From Flavobacteriales bacterium 32-34-25 (GTDB lineage: Bacteria > Bacteroidota > Bacteroidia > Flavobacteriales > Flavobacteriaceae), in NCBI GenBank assembly GCA_002280815.1, contig NCET01000014.1, positions 1 through 35,014 of the forward strand: a DNA stretch of 35,014 nt. Reading direction: 5' to 3'. A program made the position numbers and the translations under genes. This document shows positions 1 to 8,856 of the stretch, piece after piece. Position 1 is the first letter of the stretch. Every line of letters starts with the position of its first letter. Below the pieces are notes generated by a model. The model had not been told where the DNA came from. It saw only the letters and a list, made by a program, of their open reading frames with translations, and made no database searches.

Positions 1-356
1 ATAAAAAAAAACAGGATTAAATTTCTTATAATTTTTTTATTAGATCTATTTTGTGTTCCCAATACTATTGATAAAGTCATAGGAACAATAAAAAAAAATA
101 TAACAGAATTTACATATTTAAAGTAACCAAACAAAAAAAACAATAAAACAAGAAAAAAACCTATTAAAATAATATTGAACTCTTCCTTAAATTTAACAAA
201 CAATATATTGTCCTCATCAAAAATTAGTTTTACAAAAAAAAGAAATACCACAACACCTGAAGAAAAAGTTCCGACTTGCATTATTCCTATTTTAGCAGCA
301 ACAGAGGTACTCAAAAACATATAGATAAAGACCCCAATAAAAAGTAAATATTTCAT
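1..356 (-). CDS. N-terminus of a polytopic membrane protein, probably an O-antigen polymerase (Wzy-like); cut by the window edge
   Basis: An open frame on the minus strand starts with ATG at 356-354 and runs without a stop to base 1, about 118 codons. The product begins MKYLLFIGVFIYMFLS and is made of hydrophobic stretches separated by short charged loops (such as FDEDN and the KFKEEF segment), giving roughly four membrane segments in the visible part. It lies 23 bases downstream of the acyltransferase in the same direction, inside a polysaccharide operon that has a Wzx flippase but no visible polymerase. That context makes Wzy the best guess. No family motif is visible in the fragment, so this is an inference from position and topology. 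Confidence 0.5.
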   Translation of the reverse strand, partial: MKYLLFIGVFIYMFLSTSVAAKIGIMQVGTFSSGVVVFLFFVKLIFDEDNILFVKFKEEFNIILIGFFLVLLFFLFGYFKYVNSVIFFFIVPMTLSIVLGTQNRSNKKIIRNLILFFF

Positions 357-379
357 TTATTTTAAAATAGTAGAACTAT

Positions 380-991
380 TTAACATTTAATCATTTTAAT
401 ACTCTTGGCAGGATTACCGGCCCAGATTTCATTTGAAGGAATATTTTTGGTAACAACAGAACACGCTCCAATGATGGAATTTTTCCCTATAGTAACTCCT
501 TTTAAAATCGTTGTATGTGCCCCAATAAAAACATTATCTTCAATCAGTACGGGTAATTTTATTGCAGTTTGTTTATCTATTGATTTATCCTTTCGGATTA
601 TAGGATCTAGATTATGAAAATCAGTATCATAAATTACCGTATTCCCCCCAATAGTTACATTGTTGCCAATTATTATTTGGTGATTGCAAATAATGGCTGT
701 AGCACTCATACCTACATTATCGCCTATTATTAATTCTCCTTCGACCCAAAAAGTAGTTTTTTGTTGGCGACCAATTACATTAAAATTAGCACCGCTATTT
801 ATTTGTAAATTAGTTCCTATTTTAAGTTTCCCGCGGCGTGTAATGTCAATTTTTAAAATTCCAGCAACTTTGAGTCCTTTTTGAAAAGTAGCGCCATTTA
901 AGTACAACATAATTTTAGCAATAGGATTGTAAATTGGATTTATTACTAATCTTTTCATTTTTCGACTAGCTTTGAATAAATATGTAAGCAT
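380..991 (-). CDS. Hexapeptide-repeat (left-handed beta-helix) acyltransferase, WbbJ/CatB type
   Basis: The 203-residue protein is built of hexapeptide repeats from about residue 86 to 182 (IIGDNVGMSA, IIIGNNVTIGGNT, VLIEDNVFIGAHT, VTIGKNSIIGACS), the signature of left-handed beta-helix acyltransferases. The likely catalytic histidine is His126 in YDTDFHNLDP, and the C-terminal IWAGNPAKSIK is the usual end of this family. Such enzymes transfer acetyl groups from acetyl-CoA to sugars in surface polysaccharides, acting in the cytoplasm. It lies 13 bases after the GT4 glycosyltransferase, so the two are probably co-transcribed, and the acceptor may be the same glycan repeat unit. The donor and acceptor cannot be read from the sequence. 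Confidence 0.85.
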   Translation of the reverse strand: MLTYLFKASRKMKRLVINPIYNPIAKIMLYLNGATFQKGLKVAGILKIDITRRGKLKIGTNLQINSGANFNVIGRQQKTTFWVEGELIIGDNVGMSATAIICNHQIIIGNNVTIGGNTVIYDTDFHNLDPIIRKDKSIDKQTAIKLPVLIEDNVFIGAHTTILKGVTIGKNSIIGACSVVTKNIPSNEIWAGNPAKSIKMIKC

Positions 992-1004
992 CTATTTAAT
1001 ATTA

Positions 1005-2213
1005 TTATTTACAAGCTAGTATTTGTTTGTAATAGTCCATATAAGAATTTACAACAGCTGTGGAAGAAAATCTACTAGCTACATTATGATAGCACACCAT
1101 AGCTAAATTCTTATATAAAGTATTATTTGTCATAATCTCTAACATCTTATCAGCAATCTGTCCTGGTTTGGTTACTTCTACTAGTAATTGTGTTTCATTG
1201 ACAACCCAGGGAACTGCCCCTGATTTTGAACCACCAATAACCGGGAGACCATAAGACATTGCTTCAATCAAAACTACCCCAAATGATTCTTCTAATGCAG
1301 GATGAATAAGTAGATGGGATTTTTTAATATCTGCAATAAGTAGATGATGAGGCACGGCACCATAAAAGAATAAGTGCTGTATCCCTAAAAGAACAGCATC
1401 CTTATGTGCCATTCCATTTTCTTCTGAGCCACTTCCATAAATATGTAAGCTCGCATTAGGAATCATTTTTTGAAATTCTCGAAAAGCCAGTAATCCCACT
1501 TTACCATTTTTACGAGTATCCCATCCATTGTTAATCATCAGAACCCGCGGGGCTGACAAAGTATTGATTTTGATAATTACTTCTTTTTCAATATCTTCTT
1601 TTTTCACGTTTACTACTGTCGGATTTGGAATTACCTTAACAAATTCACACCTTTTACCGGCATAATCTTGCATATATGGTGAAACTGTAGAAGCAAATTT
1701 TACTTTTTTTAGAATTTGTTCTGACATTAATAGACGTCCAAAACGATATATATTTTTGAAGTAGCGAAGTACTTGAAATGCATTATCATGAATCGTGACT
1801 AAATAAGGGTAGCCAGATTTAATCGCAGGACCGGCAAATTCATACGACCAATGCGCATGAATAAAATCAGGTTTTGCTTCTTTTATAGATTTAAGTAAGT
1901 TTTTTTGTTCTAGAGCATAAAAATCAACCATACGTCCTAGTTTATTTTTATTAAATCTAAAAGAATTAGGCCTAGAAGGAACCACAATCCACGTGAAACT
2001 TTGGTAGTTGTATTTTTTTACGCTATAATCTCCATTGATTGCTGTAGAAGTTGTAATAGCTGTAATGGTATGATTTTGCTCTAATAATTCTTTAATTATA
2101 GTTCCTATAAACGGCGCTCCAAAATACCCTTGCGGCAAATCATCTGAACTAATATTAGGCAAGAAATCGGTTATAAAGGATTTGTGTGTAGGAGCAAGAA
2201 TTGCAATATGCAT
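1005..2213 (-). CDS. GT4-family glycosyltransferase
   Basis: The protein has 402 residues, the usual size for a GT-B retaining glycosyltransferase. The N-terminal Rossmann half begins MHIAILAPTHKSF and contains HAHWSYEFAGPAIKSG. The C-terminal half has VLMINNGWDTRKNG and, at about residues 304-326, HPALEESFGVVLIEAMSYG with the E-x7-E donor-binding motif, followed by GLPVIGGSKSGAVPW. This is a confident GT4 assignment. It should add one sugar from a nucleotide donor, plausibly GDP-fucose or GDP-mannose given the operon, but specificity cannot be read. Spacing to its neighbours is 13 and 17 bases, so it belongs to the operon. Confidence 0.9.
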   Translation of the reverse strand: MHIAILAPTHKSFITDFLPNISSDDLPQGYFGAPFIGTIIKELLEQNHTITAITTSTAINGDYSVKKYNYQSFTWIVVPSRPNSFRFNKNKLGRMVDFYALEQKNLLKSIKEAKPDFIHAHWSYEFAGPAIKSGYPYLVTIHDNAFQVLRYFKNIYRFGRLLMSEQILKKVKFASTVSPYMQDYAGKRCEFVKVIPNPTVVNVKKEDIEKEVIIKINTLSAPRVLMINNGWDTRKNGKVGLLAFREFQKMIPNASLHIYGSGSEENGMAHKDAVLLGIQHLFFYGAVPHHLLIADIKKSHLLIHPALEESFGVVLIEAMSYGLPVIGGSKSGAVPWVVNETQLLVEVTKPGQIADKMLEIMTNNTLYKNLAMVCYHNVASRFSSTAVVNSYMDYYKQILACK

Positions 2214-2230
2214 ATTGTTATATTTTTAGA

Positions 2231-3193
2231 TTACCAATAACAAGCACCTTCAACAGTTGAAGCACCTATGGGTTTTTCTTCTTCATCAGGTTTTACCCAA
2301 TGTTTATTTATTAATTGGGCATAATTATAATTCGGATTATAATTAACATCTTCCCATCGTTTACCTCTAATTCCAAAAAGTAATTGGAGACTCCCCCCCA
2401 AATGAACCACTTTTTTGCCCTTCTTTTTCACGTGAGCCGCCAACGAAAATCCATAGGCACCACAGCCTATTAAACAAATATCATAATCGTGATTGTCTAT
2501 TTCAGCCTTCATAAAATCGAGAGCTGCAAACCAATCTGCAAATTGGGTTGGGTTTCCTGCAATACTTTGAACTGCTTGTATCGTTTGCAATTCAAAAGAG
2601 GGTAATAAATTATTTTCAAATAATAATTCCCTTTTTTTATATTGTTTTTCCATAGTTGTAGCAAATGGATGAACCACCAATATTTTTTTCCCTTCCAGTG
2701 CTTTGGTCCATGGTATTTTGGAAAAGTAAGGATTTAACAATTCAAAATTAATTTTAGTACTCTTTTCCAGTTCTTTCTCAAATAACTTTTCCTCAGCTAA
2801 CCATGAACCCAGAACATCTATTTGTGGGATATCTTCCTGCATTAATTCACAAAATTTCTCTATTTTATCTTGTCTTGCAGGAAAGAATCCGCTCCAGTTT
2901 TGCATTTGGTGAATGATAGAATCTTCCCACCACCAGCGTTGTGTTTTACCCTGAATATATTTGAGGTAATTATTTTTGCCTTGGGTTACTCCAACATAAT
3001 TAAGTAGACAAGCTAACTCCGTACTACCAAAACGCGCAATCATACACGGTTTATCCGCTATCAAGGCATCATAAATTATCTGGGAGGCCACCTCTGCATC
3101 TTGAATAGATTCGGGTTTTGGTTTTTTACCATTAAATAAAGTTTGATAAACTTTACGAGTGCTTTTTAATGCAAATATTTGGTATTTATTCAT
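2231..3193 (-). CDS. GT-D-fold-like putative glycosyltransferase
   Basis: A 320-residue soluble protein. Its recognisable parts are CMIARFGSTELACLL near residue 50 and IDNHDYDICLIGCGAYGFSLA followed by VVHLGGSLQLLFGIRGKRW near residues 235-275. This layout matches the GT-D-fold / DUF1792-like glycosyltransferases found in polysaccharide loci, where an R-F/Y-G-x-x-E segment and a glycine-rich C-terminal segment form the nucleotide-sugar site. The match is by memory of the family pattern, not alignment. It lies between the flippase and the GT4 gene in one direction, which supports a role in building the repeat unit. A generic hypothetical label is the safe alternative. Confidence 0.55.
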   Translation of the reverse strand: MNKYQIFALKSTRKVYQTLFNGKKPKPESIQDAEVASQIIYDALIADKPCMIARFGSTELACLLNYVGVTQGKNNYLKYIQGKTQRWWWEDSIIHQMQNWSGFFPARQDKIEKFCELMQEDIPQIDVLGSWLAEEKLFEKELEKSTKINFELLNPYFSKIPWTKALEGKKILVVHPFATTMEKQYKKRELLFENNLLPSFELQTIQAVQSIAGNPTQFADWFAALDFMKAEIDNHDYDICLIGCGAYGFSLAAHVKKKGKKVVHLGGSLQLLFGIRGKRWEDVNYNPNYNYAQLINKHWVKPDEEEKPIGASTVEGACYW

Positions 3194-3277
3194 TTTTTAA
3201 ATTGAGTATAAGTAGATATAATTATATAATCCTTATTTTAAGACTAATCATTCCAAAATTATTGGACTTATTGTTAG

Positions 3278-4810
3278 TTATCTATTTATTACATAATTTG
3301 CTAAAGACTTTTTTATGTTTATTGCTATACTTTTTTCTTGCTTTGTTAAACCAGCAAACCATAAAAACAACAGATATGATATGCCACCAACAGCAAGGAT
3401 GCTAAGTAATTTAAACAAGCCCTCTTCTAAAAAAAGACTCACTATATATGTCATAAAAAGTGATAATAAAAAAACAAGAGAACATCTTAAAACAATATTT
3501 TTATAAAATATTGATAATGATAAGCCGCAATTGATTTCAGAAAAATACAAAACATTAAAAAATTGAGCCACAGAAAACAACATAAAAGCTATATAAATAC
3601 TGTACGCGGGAAAACCTAAACTAAAAAAAGCAAATGCTGCTATAATTGGAGTTAAATTCAATATGGCACTTATTTTTTGAAAACTTTTAATATTTCCAAC
3701 AGCACTAATAGCGTTGGTTAGTGGTATGAATAATTGTTCTATCAAATTACGAAATAATAACAATCTACAAAAAACAACCGTAAATTCTGGAACATTTTTC
3801 AGCCATAAATGAAGTAAATAAGGCATTTCAATTAAAAAAGGAACATAAAGAAAGCTCAAAAGAAAAAAGGAAATTTTAGTCCCCATCAATGTAGCCTTCA
3901 ACATCATTTCTCTATTTCCTGCACCTTCACTTTTATCTATTAGAGGATTTAACGCTTTTGTAAGAGTCAATGCAAAAACTCCTAATTGCCCACTAATTTG
4001 AGCAGCAATACCCTGTGCTGCATTCACCGTAGTGCCAAAAAAAACATTTAATACTATAGTTTGCCCATAAAAAGCCCCCATACTGGTTGCCGCTCCCAAC
4101 AAGGACCAACCAGCAAACCCGCTAATTTCTTTCAATAAGGGTTTGTCGTAATAATGACGAAGTTTCAAGACGCATTCGGCATAGTAGCGGTGGCAATAAA
4201 TACGGCGTAGTATTAATAAGAAAATGGATAGCGAAGCCATCAAAAAACCATAGGCTACCAAGTGGTCTTGGGAGCTATAGGTAATATACAAGGCAATTCC
4301 CAGTTTTAAAATTGCTTCAATAATACCCAATATGGCATATACCATCATATTTTCGTGACTGGTAATAACTGCCTCATAGGGAACAGAGATTACTGTAAAA
4401 AGGGTACTTATTACCATAAACTGGTAAATGATTTTCGCTACGCCCAATCGCTCTGGTGCTATGTTTAATATGCCATTGATGAAGAAATATCCGGCTATTT
4501 CCAATACCAGCAAAATCAATAAAGCAATGCCCCAATGCAGGAGTGTACTCATGTTGAAAATCCGCTTCACTTTTTCGAGATCGCCGGCTCCCTGAGCAAA
4601 CGACATAAAGCGTTGGGTGGCTGCCGCCATCGAGCTGTTTAAAAAACCCAACATGGCAATAACACCTCCCACCACATTGAACAAACCAAAATCGGCTACA
4701 CCTAAAGCTGCCAACACGAGGCGTGTAGCATATAAGGAAATAAACATTGTAATGGCCATACGGGCATATAAAATACCTGTATTTTTCGCTACGCGATGGG
4801 CTGCTTGCAT
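3278..4810 (-). CDS. wzx: Wzx-like polysaccharide flippase (MOP superfamily)
   Basis: The 510-residue protein has about 12 to 14 hydrophobic segments spread over its length, with short loops. The start MQAAHRVAKNTGILYARMAITMFISLYATRL-type N-terminus, with a cationic lead followed by the first helix, is typical of Bacteroidota Wzx/RfbX proteins, as is VADFGLFNVVGGVIAML. These proteins move undecaprenyl-linked repeat units across the inner membrane. It is placed between the Gmd gene and the glycosyltransferases in the same direction. No frameshift or truncation is visible. Substrate specificity of flippases is not readable from sequence. Confidence 0.88.
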   Translation of the reverse strand: MQAAHRVAKNTGILYARMAITMFISLYATRLVLAALGVADFGLFNVVGGVIAMLGFLNSSMAAATQRFMSFAQGAGDLEKVKRIFNMSTLLHWGIALLILLVLEIAGYFFINGILNIAPERLGVAKIIYQFMVISTLFTVISVPYEAVITSHENMMVYAILGIIEAILKLGIALYITYSSQDHLVAYGFLMASLSIFLLILRRIYCHRYYAECVLKLRHYYDKPLLKEISGFAGWSLLGAATSMGAFYGQTIVLNVFFGTTVNAAQGIAAQISGQLGVFALTLTKALNPLIDKSEGAGNREMMLKATLMGTKISFFLLSFLYVPFLIEMPYLLHLWLKNVPEFTVVFCRLLLFRNLIEQLFIPLTNAISAVGNIKSFQKISAILNLTPIIAAFAFFSLGFPAYSIYIAFMLFSVAQFFNVLYFSEINCGLSLSIFYKNIVLRCSLVFLLSLFMTYIVSLFLEEGLFKLLSILAVGGISYLLFLWFAGLTKQEKSIAINIKKSLANYVINR

Positions 4811-4894
4811 ATATTTTGTTTGTAGTTTATTGTTTGTGGTTTGTTGTCCAATTGAACTTTATATTTAGAATCATATTAAACAATTCTTTAGCGA

Positions 4895-6013
4895 TTAAAC
4901 CAAAACTACTGTTGTACTCTTTGTTTCTCTTTTGAAGATTTCCAAATCACTTGCCACCATTTCTTTTACCAATCCAGCTAGGTCATATTGAGGTTCCCAA
5001 CCCAATTTTTTGGACTTGCTAGGATCGCCAATCAACAAATCAACTTCGGTAGGTCGGTAATATTGAGGATCTACTCGTACTACTACTGTACCTATTGGCA
5101 ATTGGTAATCCGGATGGTTGCAAGCTACAATTTTGGCAGTTTCATTCTCATTTTCTCCTTCAAAGGCTAATTCCATGCCTACTTCAGCAAAAGAAAGACG
5201 CACAAAATCACGAATATAAGTGGTGACCCCTGTAGCAATAACATAATCTTCGGCTACATCCTGTTGCAAGATTCTCCACATGGCTTCTACATAATCTTTA
5301 GCATGTCCCCAGTCTCTTTGTGAGTTCAAGTTTCCTAAATACAAGCAATCTTGTTTCCCCAAAGCAATGGCAGCAGTTGCCATGGTAATTTTACGGGTAA
5401 CAAAGGTTTCCCCTCTTCTCGGTGATTCGTGGTTAAATAAGATACCATTACAAGCATATACACCATAAGCCTCACGGTAGTTTTTGGTAATCCAAAAGCC
5501 ATATATTTTAGCCACACCATAAGGAGAACGAGGATAAAACGGAGATTTTTCATCGTAAAATCCTTCCTCATTTTTATTTTCTGCTAACCCTCCATACAAT
5601 TCTGAAGTAGAAGCTTGATAGATTCTGGTTTTCTTTTCAAGACCAAGAATTCGTACGGCCTCTAATATTCGTAAAGTACCTATTCCGTCCACATTAGCCA
5701 CATATTCGGGAGAATCAAAAGATACTTTCACATGAGACATGGCTCCAAGGTTATAGATTTCATCAGGCTGTACTTCTTGAATAATTCTGATGATATTAGT
5801 AGAATCCGTCAAATCACCATAATGCAATTTAAACCCAACATGATTCTCGTGCTGATCTTGATAAATATGATCAATACGTTGTGTATTAAAAGAAGAAGCA
5901 CGTCTTTTTACTCCATGAACTTCATATCCTTTTTCTAATAATAATTCCGCTAAATAAGATCCATCTTGACCTGTAATTCCTGTTATAAGGGCTACTTTTT
6001 GTTTTGTGCTCAT
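4895..6013 (-). CDS. gmd: GDP-mannose 4,6-dehydratase
   Basis: The 372-residue enzyme is full length for Gmd. It shows the NADP-binding [23 protein letters not shown]-type N-terminus (residues about 10-32, glycine motif GxxGxxG), the catalytic serine/threonine region ASTSELYG, and [13 protein letters not shown] with the YxxxK pair. The [14 protein letters not shown] segment and [19 protein letters not shown] near the C-terminus are also characteristic. It converts GDP-mannose to GDP-4-keto-6-deoxymannose in the cytoplasm. The next gene in the operon, fcl, completes GDP-L-fucose synthesis, and the upstream manC supplies GDP-mannose. Confidence 0.97.
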   Translation of the reverse strand: MSTKQKVALITGITGQDGSYLAELLLEKGYEVHGVKRRASSFNTQRIDHIYQDQHENHVGFKLHYGDLTDSTNIIRIIQEVQPDEIYNLGAMSHVKVSFDSPEYVANVDGIGTLRILEAVRILGLEKKTRIYQASTSELYGGLAENKNEEGFYDEKSPFYPRSPYGVAKIYGFWITKNYREAYGVYACNGILFNHESPRRGETFVTRKITMATAAIALGKQDCLYLGNLNSQRDWGHAKDYVEAMWRILQQDVAEDYVIATGVTTYIRDFVRLSFAEVGMELAFEGENENETAKIVACNHPDYQLPIGTVVVRVDPQYYRPTEVDLLIGDPSKSKKLGWEPQYDLAGLVKEMVASDLEIFKRETKSTTVVLV

Positions 6014-6077
6014 ATTCTTATTTCTTTATACGTTTTTTGTTGCTCGTTATTCGTTTTGCGATAGACGATAAGCGATT

Positions 6078-7031
6078 TTACATTTTCACTTGTTTGTACT
6101 GATCCACATTCTCTAAAAACCAATCGTATGTTTTTTGGATTCCTTCTTCTAAATTCGTTTGGTGTTTCCAGCCTAAGGCATGCATCTTAGAAATGTCCAT
6201 TAATTTTCGTGGCGTTCCATCGGGTTTGGTATCGTCCCAAATAATTTCGCCTTGATGGCCTGTAATTTTCTGAATGGCTTCGGCTAATTGTTTGATCGTT
6301 AAATCCTCGCCTGTTCCTACATTGTATAAGTATTCTGGTAATTTGTTTTCCAAAGCAAAAACAACAGCCTGTGCCATGTCATCTACAAAAAGAAATTCTC
6401 GCATGGGTGTGCCGCTTCCCCAAAGTACAACGACAGCATTATTGTTGAGTTTGGCTTCGTGAAACTTGCGAATCATGGCTGGTAAAACATGTGAACTCGT
6501 CAAATCGAAATTGTCATGAATCCCGTATAAATTAGTAGGCATCAAACTCACGAAATCCTTCTCGAATTGATTTCGGATGGCTTGACAAGCTTTTACTCCT
6601 GTAATCTTGGCTAACGCATACCATTCGTTAGTAGGCTCTAAACTGTCGGTTAACAAATACTCTTCTCTTAAAGGTTGTGGTGCTAATTTTGGATAAATAC
6701 AAGAACTCCCCAGGAAAATAAATTTTTCCACGCCCAAACGATGTGCGGCATCAATAAGGTTGTTTTGAATTTGCATGTTTTCCATCAAAAATGCGTAAGG
6801 AAAATTATTGTTGGCAAGAATTCCGCCCACTTTTGCTGCTGCATCAATGATAACATCCGGTTTTGTTTTTCTGATAAAATCCCGAACCACTTTTTGCTTT
6901 CTTAGATCTAATTCCTTGCTAGTTACCCCTATTAAATTGGTATATCCCTTACCTGTTAAGCTTCGCCAGATAGCACTACCGACCATACCCTTATGTCCGG
7001 CGATATAAATTATTGAATTTTTATTTATCAT
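6078..7031 (-). CDS. fcl: GDP-L-fucose synthase (GDP-4-keto-6-deoxymannose epimerase/reductase)
   Basis: The 317-residue protein is a short-chain dehydrogenase-like enzyme. The N-terminus has IYIAGHKGMVGSAIWR (NADP-binding GxxGxxG), then AAAKVGGILANN, the LGSSCIYPKLAPQP segment with the catalytic serine, and YALAKITG with the YxxxK pair. The WGSGTPMREFLFVDDMA segment is characteristic of Fcl/WcaG. It epimerises at C3 and C5 and reduces C4 of the Gmd product, giving GDP-L-fucose. It is separated from gmd by 64 bases and read in the same direction. Together the two genes predict fucose, or a derivative, in the surface polysaccharide. Confidence 0.96.
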   Translation of the reverse strand: MINKNSIIYIAGHKGMVGSAIWRSLTGKGYTNLIGVTSKELDLRKQKVVRDFIRKTKPDVIIDAAAKVGGILANNNFPYAFLMENMQIQNNLIDAAHRLGVEKFIFLGSSCIYPKLAPQPLREEYLLTDSLEPTNEWYALAKITGVKACQAIRNQFEKDFVSLMPTNLYGIHDNFDLTSSHVLPAMIRKFHEAKLNNNAVVVLWGSGTPMREFLFVDDMAQAVVFALENKLPEYLYNVGTGEDLTIKQLAEAIQKITGHQGEIIWDDTKPDGTPRKLMDISKMHALGWKHQTNLEEGIQKTYDWFLENVDQYKQVKM

Positions 7032-7096
7032 TTTTGTATGTGGATTGAATCTGTTCTGTGGAAAAAAGATCAGTGACTTATAATTAGATGCTGTAT

Positions 7097-7441
7097 TTAC
7101 TTTATTACCGAATACAATTGCATGATTTGTTTAAACTTCCTTATACCTGAAGTTCCTACCCCCCTAAAATTCGCCAGTTTGTCATAGTCTATAGCCTCCA
7201 GTAAATTAATATACATCTTCTGCAAATCAGATGGTTTTAAATCAATATTGTATTCAACACTATAATACTTAATCAACACATTAAACATACTGTTGGTAAT
7301 TTGTCCCTCCAGATTTATTGTTTCCCCTATGGGAACAGGAATATCCGTGGCAGTAGATTCTACTTGTTTACAATAAGCCGCTACAATTTTTAAAGCATGA
7401 TTAAATTCCTGAAACGAAACAATCTTATCTGTTGTCGACAT
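7097..7441 (-). CDS. Unknown 114-aa protein in the GDP-fucose cluster
   Basis: A clean ORF with ATG at 7441, in the operon direction, 46 bases after the cupin gene and 65 bases before fcl. I do not recognise the family. The sequence is soluble and predicted helical, without signal peptide or membrane segments. The C-terminal part, LANFRGVGTSGIRKFKQIM, has the look of a helix-hairpin-helix (a GVG turn between two helices, with basic residues), vaguely like the nucleic-acid-binding part of an RNA polymerase alpha C-terminal domain. That resemblance is weak and could be chance. Its position between sugar-nucleotide genes suggests a regulatory or accessory role, but no function is assigned. Confidence 0.7.
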   Translation of the reverse strand: MSTTDKIVSFQEFNHALKIVAAYCKQVESTATDIPVPIGETINLEGQITNSMFNVLIKYYSVEYNIDLKPSDLQKMYINLLEAIDYDKLANFRGVGTSGIRKFKQIMQLYSVIK

Positions 7442-7487
7442 AACTAAGTTTCATATTAAAATAAAAGGCAAAAAGAGTAAAGTACAA

Positions 7488-7829
7488 TTAGACTCTCTGA
7501 TAATCATCTTCTAATCTTACAATGTCATCTTCACCAAAATAAGTTCCATGCTGTACTTCGATAAAGACAAGAGGTTCTGCGAAGGGATTTTCAATTCGAT
7601 GTTTTACCCCTTGCGGTATAATAGCGGTATCTCCCACTTTGTAATCCTGAACAAGACCATCCAGGGTAATACGACCAACTCCTGAAACAATAGTCCAGGC
7701 TTCTGAACGGTGATGGTGGTATTGGTAGGAAAGACGCCCTTCTGGATCAACTAAGATCCTTTTCACCTTATGCGTTGCGGCATCGTCTAATACCCAATAT
7801 TGCCCCCAAGGTCTGATATCATGTTCCAT
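7488..7829 (-). CDS. Cupin, mannose-6-phosphate isomerase type II C-terminal domain as a separate protein
   Basis: The 113-residue protein is a single cupin. It starts with RPWGQYWVLDD, followed by VKRILVDPEGRLSYQYHHHRSEAWTI-type sequence, where the HHH...E set corresponds to the metal ligands of type II phosphomannose isomerase. The second cupin motif is IIPQGVKHRIENP. In many bacteria this domain is fused to the C-terminus of the GMP enzyme (about 470 residues together). Here it is a separate gene 22 bases downstream of the 334-residue GMP gene, and the sum of both lengths is close to the fused form. It should interconvert fructose-6-phosphate and mannose-6-phosphate in the cytoplasm. Confidence 0.9.
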   Translation of the reverse strand: MEHDIRPWGQYWVLDDAATHKVKRILVDPEGRLSYQYHHHRSEAWTIVSGVGRITLDGLVQDYKVGDTAIIPQGVKHRIENPFAEPLVFIEVQHGTYFGEDDIVRLEDDYQRV

Positions 7830-7851
7830 CTTAATTTGTATTTAAATAAAT

Positions 7852-8856
7852 TTATAATAGTGGTGAATCGATCGATTCTAAATATTGATACACCTGCTTA
7901 ACATCTTGAGAATGTTCTTTCTGAACAACCAATAGGGCATCTTCGGTATGCACAAGCAAACAATTTTGCAAGCCAACAAAAGCAGTATGCAGATCAGACC
8001 CAATCACAATATTGCCTTTACTATCCGCCTGGTGACCATTTTGTACCAAATAATCATAAACCGATTCAAAAGAACCTAAATCAGACCAACCAAATTGCGT
8101 AGCAACTACTTTGATGTTTTTACTGCGTTCCATTACCGCATAATCAACACTAATAGAGGGAATTTGAAGAGAGGCATCATGATCTAATCGATTATCAATA
8201 CTTACCATCCAAGCAAAATGAGCGCTATTATAGACCGTTGGCTCTTGTTTTCTTAACTCCTCCAAAAAAAGTCCGGCTTTAAAGCAAAACATACCGCTGT
8301 TCCATAAAAAAGTATCTTTCTCTAGAAAGGAGACAGCCCGTTCTAAATTGGGTTTTTCATGAAAGGCCAAAACATCATCCCCACTATATTCAATGTAACC
8401 ATAACCAGTTTCAGGGCGGCTGGGCTGTATTCCGAAGGTGACTAAAAAATTACGCTTAGCCAATGCTATGGCCTCTCGCAATGAAGCTATATATTGTTTT
8501 TCCCCCTCAATAAGATGATCCGACGGTGTAACGATTAAGATATCATCCGGATGACAATCAAATGCAGCGAAGGCAATAGCGGCAGCTGTATTTCTGGGCG
8601 TGGCTTCTACGATATGGGTAAAAGGAATCCCTAATTGATGCATTTGTCGGTTGGTCAACTGACTGTTCTCTTTATTCCCAACTACAATAACATTATCTGC
8701 AAGAGGGGCATTACGCGCTACCGTAAGTTCAAATAAAGACTTACCATCAAATAAATCTAAATATTGTTTAGGCTGACTTTTTCTTGACAAGGGCCATAAC
8801 CTGCTCCCTACCCCACCTGTTAACACAACATGGGTAATTTTAGGTTCGTTGATCAT
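7852..8856 (-). CDS. manC: Mannose-1-phosphate guanylyltransferase
   Basis: The 334-residue protein has the nucleotidyltransferase signature VVLTGGVGSRLWPLSRKSQPKQ (split here across residues 11-32, with G-x-G-x-R-L-W-P-L-S), the EATPRNTAAAIAFAA segment, TPSDHLI and the FHEKPN motif, all typical of GMP enzymes. WNSGMFCFKAG and VDYAVMERS complete the pattern. It makes GDP-mannose from GTP and mannose-1-phosphate. It lacks the C-terminal PMI cupin, which is the next gene. The start codon overlaps the stop of the upstream nucleotidyltransferase by four bases (8853-8856), so translation is probably coupled. Confidence 0.96.
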   Translation of the reverse strand: MINEPKITHVVLTGGVGSRLWPLSRKSQPKQYLDLFDGKSLFELTVARNAPLADNVIVVGNKENSQLTNRQMHQLGIPFTHIVEATPRNTAAAIAFAAFDCHPDDILIVTPSDHLIEGEKQYIASLREAIALAKRNFLVTFGIQPSRPETGYGYIEYSGDDVLAFHEKPNLERAVSFLEKDTFLWNSGMFCFKAGLFLEELRKQEPTVYNSAHFAWMVSIDNRLDHDASLQIPSISVDYAVMERSKNIKVVATQFGWSDLGSFESVYDYLVQNGHQADSKGNIVIGSDLHTAFVGLQNCLLVHTEDALLVVQKEHSQDVKQVYQYLESIDSPLL

